Source of the DNA: Candidatus Bathycorpusculum sp.
Lineage (GTDB): Archaea; Thermoproteota; Bathyarchaeia; Bathyarchaeales; Bathycorpusculaceae
Assembly (NCBI GenBank): GCA_009779045.1
Contig: WREZ01000053.1
Span: 1 to 7,805, forward strand
Direction: 5' to 3'
DNA length: 7,805 bases
Positions 1 through 5,882 of the stretch are shown in pieces. Both the position numbers and the translations under genes were made by a program. The notes below the pieces were generated by a model, which was not told the DNA's origin, ran no database searches, and was given only the letters and a program-made list of their open reading frames with translations. How positions within the stretch are numbered: the first letter of the stretch is position 1; the number at the start of each line of letters is the position of its first letter.

Positions 1-1656
1 AAAATTTTACATTTGACCCCTGAAGGGTTACTTGAGTGTTTACAGGACTTTGAGGTTGTTAATCAACACTATAGTAATGTTTGTCTTTATTCTAGTTTGG
101 TGTTTGCAGCTGATATGACTTTGCCTGAAGCTCAGACATTAAATGATAAGGTTGACAAGTTTGAAGTTAAAATTAGTAAACAGTTGACGTTTTATCGTTT
201 AGAATTAGGTGCCTTGTTAAAGAGGTGTCCGCATTTTATCAATAATTCTGTTTTAGTTAATTATCGTCATTTATTAGAGCGGGTTTATAGACGTGTTGAG
301 CATCAATTGTCAGAGGTTGAAGAGCAGCTTATTATTGAAAAAGATCAGTTTGGTGTTGATGCTTGGGAAGAGTTGCAGAGTAAGTGGTTAAACACTCGTA
401 CTTTTGAGGTTGTTGTTGTGGGTGAGAAAAAACTTCTTAGTTATGGTGAAGCTAATGGGTTGTTGCATCACGCTGATCGTGCTACGCGTGCATCTGCGAA
501 TCGTTCTATTTATGGCCTGTTAGGTAGGGATGGTGAAGTTTTTTCGTCTGCGCTTCGAAATATTTGTAATGATTGGATAATGGTTTCTAAGCGTAGAAAA
601 TATCAGACGCCCATGGAGGCTAGTTTAATTAATAATGATACTGAGCAGGAAATAGTTGATAATTTGCTTGTTAGTATTGAAGACGGTGCAAAAATGTATC
701 GCCATTATCTTAAGGTTAAAGCTAAGCTTATGGGTTTGTCTGTTTTGGGAAATCATGATATTGTCGCACCTCTACCCGATGTAACTGAGTTTAAATTCAC
801 TTTTGATCAGGCACGCGACCTTATAATTCGTGCATATAGCCGCTTTGACCTTAGCTATGCAGAAGCGGTTAAGGAAATGTTTGCTAAACGTCATATTGAC
901 GCTACACCGCGTTTTGGAAAACGCAATGGAGCTTTTTGTGCAAACTTTTATAATGGCGAATCTGCATACATTTTACAGAGCTTCAATGGTACTTTAAGTG
1001 ACGTGTTTACTTTAGCACACGAGTTAGGGCACGCAACACATGACTGGTACATGGCACGCAACCAAACCCCTCTAAACACTAATGTGTCCTCCATAGTAGC
1101 TGAGACAGCCTCTATTTTTGGCGAGTTACTCTTAACAGACTTACTTTTAGCCGAAGCCACATCTGATGTTGAACGTAAAGCAGTGTTATGTATGGTCTTA
1201 GATGAGGCTGGTATGACCGCTTTTCAAGTTACCTCTCGAGTATGGTTTGAACAGGCTCTCTATAACTCTGTTGAACAAGACGAATTTTTAAACTACACAA
1301 CAATCTCTAACCACTGGGTTAAATCACGTGACCGCATTTTTGACGACGCAGTAGAATGGTTCCCCGAAATGGAAGCCGAATGGACTATGAAACCACATTA
1401 CTACATGGCAAACTATCGCTTCTACAATTATCCATACGTTTACGCGCAAATGTTTGTCTACTCCCTATACAAGCAATATCTATCAGAAGGCCAAACATTT
1501 GTACCTAAACTTAAAAAAATCTTATCAGCAGGAAGCAGCCTATCCCCCTTAGAAATTGCACAAACTATACAATTAAACCCTAAAACAGCAAACTTTTGGC
1601 GTGGAGGGTTAAAAGTTTTTGAAAACTTTATCCAAGACCTTGAAAAAATAAAATAA
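1..1656 (+). CDS. pepF: Oligoendopeptidase F family zinc metallopeptidase (M3B), 5' end cut off by the window edge
   Basis: This is a cytoplasmic zinc endopeptidase expected to degrade short peptides. The frame is open to base 1, and a TTG at 13 is a possible but unlikely start, because PepF proteins are about 600 residues and begin roughly 50 residues further upstream. Residues below are counted from that TTG. The N-terminal helical region (about 1-250) contains the family-like segment LYSSLVFAADMTLPEAQ. The catalytic domain follows, with a GTLSDVFTLAHELGHATH block in which HELGH (336-340) supplies two zinc-ligand histidines and the catalytic Glu337. Glu364 in AETAS is the expected third ligand. 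The C-terminal KPHYYMANYRFYNYPYVYAQ segment matches the tyrosine-rich substrate-binding region of M3 enzymes. The gene converges on the PP-loop gene with 15 bp between stops. Third-position base use switches sharply inside the gene (see findings). The family assignment is firm; substrates are unknown. Confidence 0.95.
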   Translation, partial: KILHLTPEGLLECLQDFEVVNQHYSNVCLYSSLVFAADMTLPEAQTLNDKVDKFEVKISKQLTFYRLELGALLKRCPHFINNSVLVNYRHLLERVYRRVEHQLSEVEEQLIIEKDQFGVDAWEELQSKWLNTRTFEVVVVGEKKLLSYGEANGLLHHADRATRASANRSIYGLLGRDGEVFSSALRNICNDWIMVSKRRKYQTPMEASLINNDTEQEIVDNLLVSIEDGAKMYRHYLKVKAKLMGLSVLGNHDIVAPLPDVTEFKFTFDQARDLIIRAYSRFDLSYAEAVKEMFAKRHIDATPRFGKRNGAFCANFYNGESAYILQSFNGTLSDVFTLAHELGHATHDWYMARNQTPLNTNVSSIVAETASIFGELLLTDLLLAEATSDVERKAVLCMVLDEAGMTAFQVTSRVWFEQALYNSVEQDEFLNYTTISNHWVKSRDRIFDDAVEWFPEMEAEWTMKPHYYMANYRFYNYPYVYAQMFVYSLYKQYLSEGQTFVPKLKKILSAGSSLSPLEIAQTIQLNPKTANFWRGGLKVFENFIQDLEKIK

Positions 1657-1697
1657 TCCTAATTGAGTACCTTATTGCTGAGTGGGCATTATTTTTT
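1642..1697. terminator. Overlapping bidirectional T-tract terminators of a convergent gene pair
   Basis: The two convergent stop codons (1654-1656 and 1672-1674) are only 15 bp apart. On the + strand, T6 at 1692-1697 lies inside the 3' end of the PP-loop gene and would end the pepF transcript. On the minus strand, 1656-1643 reads TTATTTTATTTTTT inside the 3' end of pepF and would end the PP-loop transcript. Archaeal termination commonly uses such T-rich stretches without a hairpin. The assignment as terminators is an inference from these tracts. Confidence 0.45.
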
Positions 1698-2697
1698 CTC
1701 CCACCCGTAATTTATCTACATCCGCTCTGTTAGGCAACATTACCACTATTGACTTATCCAGGCTATATTTGCCATAGTTTACTTTCACTTTTTCTATTTT
1801 GGCATCAGAATAAAACGCTGTTAACTGCGCTGCCACCAAAATAGACTCTCTAGTTTTAATCCCCTGTAAAAGAGTAATAGGGCCAACAATATCTGGCAAT
1901 TCAAAACAATAGTCCCCTTTACCCTTAAGCGACCTCAACGTTTTATTTTCTATCTCATTGCGGCCTACAACTATTTTATTTTTACCTAACCGAAAATGTC
2001 TACCAAACCGTAACAACACAGCATCACTGCCTGAAACATTTCTTTTATGTTCAAACAAATCACAAAGTTTTTTGGCGTACTCCTCACAAGTTAACAAACA
2101 TCCACCTGCAGGCGAAGGATAATTGGTGATACCAAACTCTTTAGCTAATTGAAATTGAGGTTTACGAGAACGTCCTGAAATAGCCCCCAATTTACTTCTA
2201 TCAACAAGACCTTTTTGTTCTGCAACAGTTTCCGGTAACAATTTTGCAGAAAGCGGACGTAACAGCTCTCCTTTTAAACCTGCCTCTAACTCAATAATTC
2301 TAAGAGCAGGACCATGTTGAGACATAGGTCGTTCCCCTAACACTTCACCTGTAAACAGAAAATCCGCACCAACTTCTTTTGCAAACTTTACTGCTTGTTT
2401 TAATATAAAAATTTTACAATCTATACATGGATTAATATTCTTACCATAACCATGTTTTGGTTTTCTTAACATACGAATATATTCTCTATCAACAGCAACA
2501 ATTTTTAAAGGAACCCCTAACTGCTCAATCGCCGCCTCTGCTTCACTTGTTCCATCTTTTTTAGGAATACCAAAAGGAGTCTTTACATTAAACGCAATAA
2601 CCTCTATACCCTGATTTAGAATAAGTCGCGTCGCAAGAATACTATCTAAACCACCTGAAAACAACGAAACAGCCTTAACATGAGTCATTAAAAACAT
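1672..2697 (-). CDS. PP-loop ATPase related to tRNA thiolation enzymes (ThiI/MnmA-like), with a probable C-terminal NFACT-R-like RNA-binding domain
   Basis: This 341-residue protein probably adenylates a tRNA uridine for sulfur insertion. The P-loop-type motif SGGLDS lies at 14-19 after a short beta strand. NPCIDCK at 89-95 gives a CxxC pair (Cys91, Cys94) placed like the MnmA NPC motif, and Cys200 in SPAGGCLLTC (with Cys204) is the likely second catalytic or cluster cysteine. TGEVLGERPMSQ (116-127) is typical of this ThiI-related family. There is no N-terminal THUMP domain, so it is not a classical ThiI. The last ~80 residues (from about KGKGDYCFELP) look like the NFACT-R_2-type domain often fused to this PP-loop; I infer this from memory of the family. 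ATG at 2697 was chosen because a TATA-like box is centred 30 bases upstream and no ribosome site is visible; ATG at 2688 is the alternative. Whether the product is s4U or s2U is not decidable here. Confidence 0.85.
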   Translation of the reverse strand: MFLMTHVKAVSLFSGGLDSILATRLILNQGIEVIAFNVKTPFGIPKKDGTSEAEAAIEQLGVPLKIVAVDREYIRMLRKPKHGYGKNINPCIDCKIFILKQAVKFAKEVGADFLFTGEVLGERPMSQHGPALRIIELEAGLKGELLRPLSAKLLPETVAEQKGLVDRSKLGAISGRSRKPQFQLAKEFGITNYPSPAGGCLLTCEEYAKKLCDLFEHKRNVSGSDAVLLRFGRHFRLGKNKIVVGRNEIENKTLRSLKGKGDYCFELPDIVGPITLLQGIKTRESILVAAQLTAFYSDAKIEKVKVNYGKYSLDKSIVVMLPNRADVDKLRVGEKIMPTQQ

Positions 2698-2723
2698 ATC
2701 TAAAAACGAAAAATAATAACATA

Positions 2724-2731
2724 TCTATAAA
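2724..2731 (-). promoter_or_regulatory. TATA-like box of the PP-loop gene
   Basis: The minus strand reads TTTATAGA here, centred about 30 bases upstream of the ATG at 2697. That spacing predicts an mRNA that is leaderless or has only a few leader bases, which agrees with the absence of a Shine-Dalgarno site. The same 11-mer ATATCTATAAA (+ strand 2721-2731) recurs at 7704-7714, in front of the right-edge open frame. The 2698-2961 spacer otherwise holds only A/C-rich sequence and the tRNA promoter region. Confidence 0.45.
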
Positions 2732-2921
2732 AAAACGCCAAACACACCATACATTGTAATTCTTCAAAAACAGCTCGACACGTCAAAGCAAACTCAACAT
2801 TTATTCTCAACCTACAAAATTTAAAACTCAAGATACTAACGTTAAAAAAACATAAACACTATTTACTATAAACTCTCGTAATGAACTTGATTTTAGAGCT
2901 TAATCATCTTTTTATTATAGT

Positions 2922-2933
2922 AAGGCTTAAAAC
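2922..2933 (+). promoter_or_regulatory. Candidate BRE/TATA element of the tRNA-Arg gene
   Basis: The sequence AAGGCTTAAAAC is centred about 33 bases before the mature tRNA 5' end, so a transcript would start some 5-8 bases ahead of the tRNA, a normal arrangement for archaeal tRNA genes. Two other AT-rich stretches (around 2866-2874 and 2911-2920) lie further upstream and would give longer precursors. This is a match by eye only. Confidence 0.3.
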
Positions 2934-2961
2934 ATGAAAGACCATTTTTATTTTCACCCTT

Positions 2962-3039
2962 GGGTTGTTAGCTCAGCACGGATAGAGCGCCAGCCTTCTA
3001 AGCTGGAAGTCGAGGGTTCAAATCCCTCACGACCCGCCA
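2962..3039 (+). tRNA. tRNA-Arg (anticodon UCU), intronless, CCA encoded
   Basis: A full cloverleaf can be folded by hand. The acceptor stem is GGGTTGT (2962-2968) with ACGACCC (3029-3035), with one T-G pair. The D stem is GCTC/GAGC, with the GG dinucleotide in its loop. The anticodon stem is CCAGC (2990-2994) with GCTGG (3002-3006), and the seven-base loop CTTCTAA places TCT at 2997-2999. The variable loop is AAGTC, and the T stem is GAGGG/CCCTC around TTCAAAT. The discriminator G at 3036 is followed by CCA at 3037-3039, so the CCA end is encoded. The anticodon UCU reads AGA and AGG arginine codons. There is no intron, and no second copy of the 3' end elsewhere in the window, so no sign of an integrated element here. 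Confidence 0.97.
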
Positions 3040-3044
3040 ATCAA

Positions 3045-3054
3045 TATATTTTAA
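3045..3054 (+). promoter_or_regulatory. Possible TATA-like element for the DUF368 gene
   Basis: TATATTTTAA lies between the tRNA and the DUF368 gene. If used, transcription would start near 3075, downstream of the in-frame TTG at 3062 but upstream of the ATG at 3104, which supports the ATG as the start. Read-through from the tRNA promoter is the alternative, as no strong T-tract follows the tRNA. Confidence 0.3.
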
Positions 3055-3103
3055 AAAAAACTTGAATAGCAGTATAACATATAGTAAGTTGGAAGGTTAC
3101 GGT

Positions 3104-4000
3104 ATGCAGATAACTAAAGTTATACAAGATTTTTTAAACGGTTTGGCCTTTGGTATAACAGAAACCGTGCCTGGCGTAAGCGGTGGAACCATTGCTATCA
3201 TATTGGGGTTCTACACAGAACTCATTGAGGCAGTAAACCATTTTACTGAAAACGCCAAAAAATATACAAAATTTTTAATCCCTATGGCTATAGGTATTGC
3301 CACTGGTGTGATAATATTTAGTGCTGTTATGAACTATATGCTTTTGAATTTTTCATTTCCAACTATGACCTTTTTTATCGGTTTGATTGTCGGTATCATT
3401 CCACTCATTTACAGAAAAACAAAGACCCCAACAGGACGTTGGTGTAAGCCTAAAGAATTGGCTTTAATTCTAATCTCTCTTGCCGTCGTACTGATTATAT
3501 CCAATTTAAAACCGCCTACCATAATAAATCCTGCTGAGGTTATCAGTTATATAGATGCTCCGTTTATGCTCTTTATTTTTTTAGCTGGTATCATAGCGGC
3601 TATAGCGCTGGTGGTTCCAGGTATAAGTGGTTCATTTATATTATTGCTGTTTGGCATCTATCCTTTAATTACTTATTCCGTTTCATCCATTGGCTATTTA
3701 TTAACAGATGTTACTAATGTCCATCTAATGGGAGATATTGCTAAAGTTTTGGTTCCTTTGGCTTTAGGTGTAATTATCGGTGGCTTTTCTATGGCAAAAC
3801 TAATTGAAAAACTTTTAAAGAACCATTATAAAACCATGTACTCCATTATATTGGGGTTATTATTAGGCTCCGTTTACGCACTGTTTAGGGAACCATTTAT
3901 CTTCCAAAGCGGTTTATCGGTGCTAATCATTGTTGCCGGCATCACCACATTTTTTGCTGGAAGCATAATTTCATTTAGTTTGGGAAAAAAACAGTTATAG
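3104..4000 (+). CDS. popT: DUF368 family membrane protein, PopT-type polyprenyl-phosphate transporter
   Basis: This is a 298-residue polytopic membrane protein. DUF368 proteins have been shown in bacteria to recycle undecaprenyl phosphate across the membrane (PopT). In an archaeon the equivalent lipid carrier would be dolichyl phosphate used in N-glycosylation, which is inference. The signature is duplicated: ETVPGVSGGTIA (from residue 20) near the N terminus and VVPGISGSFILLLFGIY near residues 171-186, as expected for the two inverted halves of the family. Between and after them are several hydrophobic stretches of membrane-span length, about eight by eye. The frame also allows a TTG at 3062 (312 residues), but the ATG at 3104 was chosen because GGAAGG/AGGT lies just upstream, family members begin close to the first PGVSGG motif, and the TTG has no ribosome site. 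The gene lies 64 bp after the tRNA. Confidence 0.88.
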   Translation: MQITKVIQDFLNGLAFGITETVPGVSGGTIAIILGFYTELIEAVNHFTENAKKYTKFLIPMAIGIATGVIIFSAVMNYMLLNFSFPTMTFFIGLIVGIIPLIYRKTKTPTGRWCKPKELALILISLAVVLIISNLKPPTIINPAEVISYIDAPFMLFIFLAGIIAAIALVVPGISGSFILLLFGIYPLITYSVSSIGYLLTDVTNVHLMGDIAKVLVPLALGVIIGGFSMAKLIEKLLKNHYKTMYSIILGLLLGSVYALFREPFIFQSGLSVLIIVAGITTFFAGSIISFSLGKKQL

Positions 4001-4295
4001 AATGTTTTGAGTCTTTTTCTAGACAAAATAATTTTAGGTAGGTCATACTCCGTTTTTAGCAAGCTGATTAGAGATAATTAACTTCGGTAGACATTGTTGA
4101 ATTCAGACTATAAAAGACCATATCAGAATATATTTTTGACAGGTAACCTGTAGAAATCTAACTATAGATGTCAATATGTTTGATACACAAATAAGCTTGA
4201 TAAAATTTACCCTGAAAACGCAAACGCTCAACTAAGTTAACTATCTAATTCAAACAATGCAGCTTCGAAATAACCTTAGATACTTGTGATTAGAA
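4001..4295. other. Gene-free convergent intergenic region with T-tract, TATA-like box and inverted repeats
   Basis: This spacer separates the 3' ends of the DUF368 gene and the PPC gene. T5 at 4014-4018 (GTCTTTTTCT) is the likely DUF368 terminator. A good TATA-like match (CTATAAAAG, 4108-4116) on the + strand is followed 23 bases later by a cluster of inverted repeats (4136-4174, listed separately). No open frame longer than about 20 codons with a credible start is visible. A small untranslated RNA starting near 4139 is conceivable but not demonstrated. Confidence 0.5.
4136..4174. repeat. Compact cluster of inverted repeats
   Basis: ACAGGT (4139-4144) and ACCTGT (4146-4151) form a 6-bp inverted repeat around one base. 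ATCTA (4156-4160) and TAGAT (4165-4169) form a second one with a 4-base loop. The flanks TTGACA (4136-4141) and TGTCAA (4169-4174) are also exact reverse complements, though they share bases with the inner arms and cannot all pair at once. The cluster begins about 25-30 bases after a TATA-like box, where a transcript would start. It could be an operator or a folded RNA 5' end. Confidence 0.4.
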
Positions 4296-4739
4296 TTAAT
4301 GGGTTTTTAGAAGTTCAAATCCGTTTTTTAGATCTTTTTCGCGTTTGGCTGAACTGTGTAACTCAAACATGACTATTTCGCCTATAGACCAAATTTTAAC
4401 GCCTGCTCGCATACAACCTGTGACGGCTTTGTCGTTTCTGCCAAAGCTGCCGTGCATGTGAAGTTTAGGTTTACCTTCTGAATTACAGAAGATAGTCCCT
4501 ACGCCACAGCCTTCATGCACCCCATTAAGTAAGATTGACATGGGTTCAACAGGCAAGGCATTACCGTATTTTGGGCCAACTATAAGGTTACTTTTATCTT
4601 CAGCTCCACCTAAAAAAAGACATATAGCACTTTTTATGTTGTGCTCTATAGCAAAGGTTTCCAAAGTTTCATGCACAACCTCTCCACTATAGAGCCTTAA
4701 AATGAAGACGCGATCAATGGTAGCTTGTGAATAATCCAA
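4296..4739 (-). CDS. PPC-domain (DUF296) protein
   Basis: This 147-residue protein is a single PPC (plant and prokaryote conserved) domain, the fold that in plants is joined to AT-hooks in DNA-binding AHL proteins. Prokaryotic stand-alone members have no settled role. The family pattern runs RVFILRLYSGEVV (10-22), then LFLGGAED (41-48), then KLHMHGSFGRNDKAVTGC (92-109), and ends in a GEIVMFEL strand. His94 and His96 form the usual HxH metal-binding pair, but the GGH motif that normally follows reads TGC, putting Cys109 at the third position. The start is TTG: AAGGAG at 4755-4750 lies 10 bases upstream and there is no ATG before residue 67. The gene follows the polymerase by 39 bp on the same strand and is probably the last gene of that operon, although a TATA-like stretch in the gap could also give it its own promoter. 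Confidence 0.85.
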   Translation of the reverse strand: MDYSQATIDRVFILRLYSGEVVHETLETFAIEHNIKSAICLFLGGAEDKSNLIVGPKYGNALPVEPMSILLNGVHEGCGVGTIFCNSEGKPKLHMHGSFGRNDKAVTGCMRAGVKIWSIGEIVMFELHSSAKREKDLKNGFELLKTH

Positions 4740-4762
4740 CTCTTTAACGCTCCTTAATTATT

Positions 4763-4786
4763 GTTTATTTAACATCGTTTATTTAA
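4763..4786. repeat. Tandem 10-bp direct repeat between the polymerase and PPC genes
   Basis: GTTTATTTAA occurs at 4763-4772 and again at 4777-4786, separated by CATC. The second copy overlaps the stop codon and last codons of the polymerase gene. The first copy, read on the minus strand as TTAAATAAAC, is centred about 29 bases upstream of the PPC TTG start, a TATA-box distance. It may be an internal promoter or an operator, or chance in AT-rich DNA. Confidence 0.35.
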
Positions 4787-5879
4787 AGAAGGAACTTAAC
4801 TGTTTCTGCTGTGGTGGTTCTTTACTAAGACCTGAAATTCTAACACCTACCCGTCGAATTTCCAAAGAAGATTCAGCAAGATATTTTTCAATAAGCACAC
4901 GAATATGTCGTTTAAAAGTCTCTTTATCTTTTATAGGCTGCTCAAGAGTTATAGAACGACTTTTACTTAACAAGTCAACATTTACCATATAAATAGAAAC
5001 TGTTTTAAAATTATAACCCTTCGCAGTTGCTTCTTTATAGACAATTTCAGTTAACTCATCAGTTTTTTGCAAAATACAGGTTAAGTCATTAGTATCCTGT
5101 TTTAAAGTACCAATTTTACTTATAGACTCAGCATCACCAGCAAAAACAACAGGCTCATTATCAATAGCATTTGCAGCGTTATGAAAATATAAACCTAAAA
5201 CTTTACCAAACATTGCTATTAACCGCTGCACATCAAACTTGGCAAGATCATCAATAGTATGTATACCCATTTGTTCCATACGCGCAAAAGTTTTTTTACC
5301 CACCCCCAAAAGATAACTCACGGGAAGAGGCGCAAGAAACAGTGACGCCTCATCAGGTTTAACAAGAGTCAAACCATCAGGCTTTTGACTATCGCAGGCA
5401 ATTTTAGCAACCAACTTATTTGGCCCAACCCCTATAGATACAGAAAGACCAACTTGATCTTTGATATCTTGCTTAATTTTTTGAGCAAAAAAATACGCTT
5501 TCTCAAAACTACCCCCTACATGAACAGTAACATCCAAATAAGCCTCATCAATACTAACCTGTTCAAGACAACCCGCATAAGAATTAAGCATCTGCATAAC
5601 ACGGTCACTAATTTGCTCATAATACATATGATCCACCGGAAAAAACACAGCATCAACACCTTCAAGATTACGCTTAGCCAAAAAAATAGGTATACCAGAC
5701 TTTACACCATACCGACGAGCAATATAATTACTAGTAGACACCGCACCACTATCCTCAGTACGACCCGAATAAACCCCAACCACCACAGGCTTATCCTTAA
5801 TAACAGGCTTTCGCAACTCTTCACATTGAGCAAAAAAATAATCAAAATCAACAAGCATTACCACACGATTCTGAACCAA
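4779..5879 (-). CDS. dbh: Y-family DNA polymerase IV (Dpo4/DinB type) with C-terminal PIP box
   Basis: This is a 366-residue translesion DNA polymerase that copies past damaged bases, close in layout to Sulfolobus Dpo4. The palm/finger motif VDFDYFFAQCEE gives metal ligand Asp11, and Phe16 stands at the steric-gate position that excludes ribonucleotides (Tyr12 in Dpo4). SGRTEDSGAVSTSNYIARRYGVKSG (two family motifs, 38-62) lies in the fingers. SIDEAYLD (109-116) carries catalytic Asp111 and Glu112. The thumb helix-hairpin-helix has LLGVGKKTFARMEQMGI, and the little finger ends in IRRVGVRISGL. The last residues QKQLSSFF (358-365) fit the PIP-box pattern for PCNA binding. The start is TTG, with GGGAG 8 bases upstream inside the end of the radical SAM gene; GTG (residue 6) or ATG (residue 8) are alternatives. 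The 3-bp gap implies translational coupling. Confidence 0.96.
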   Translation of the reverse strand: MVQNRVVMLVDFDYFFAQCEELRKPVIKDKPVVVGVYSGRTEDSGAVSTSNYIARRYGVKSGIPIFLAKRNLEGVDAVFFPVDHMYYEQISDRVMQMLNSYAGCLEQVSIDEAYLDVTVHVGGSFEKAYFFAQKIKQDIKDQVGLSVSIGVGPNKLVAKIACDSQKPDGLTLVKPDEASLFLAPLPVSYLLGVGKKTFARMEQMGIHTIDDLAKFDVQRLIAMFGKVLGLYFHNAANAIDNEPVVFAGDAESISKIGTLKQDTNDLTCILQKTDELTEIVYKEATAKGYNFKTVSIYMVNVDLLSKSRSITLEQPIKDKETFKRHIRVLIEKYLAESSLEIRRVGVRISGLSKEPPQQKQLSSFFK

Positions 5880-5882
5880 CTT

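Noticed and set aside
948..1160. A 70-codon minus-strand frame inside oligoendopeptidase F
   Set aside because: It is antisense to the HELGH zinc-site region, a strongly conserved part of a real gene.
2881..2937. An 18-codon frame (ATG at 2881) just upstream of tRNA-Arg
   Set aside because: There is no ribosome site, and the nearest TATA-like box would start transcription after its ATG. It is most likely tRNA promoter DNA.
3015..3039. tRNA-Arg 3' end as an integration (att) site
   Set aside because: No duplicate of the tRNA 3' end, integrase gene or foreign-looking cargo is present in the window.
3062..3103. TTG start extending the DUF368 protein by 14 residues
   Set aside because: There is no ribosome site, the polar extension precedes the usual family start, and a TATA-like box predicts transcription starting downstream of it.
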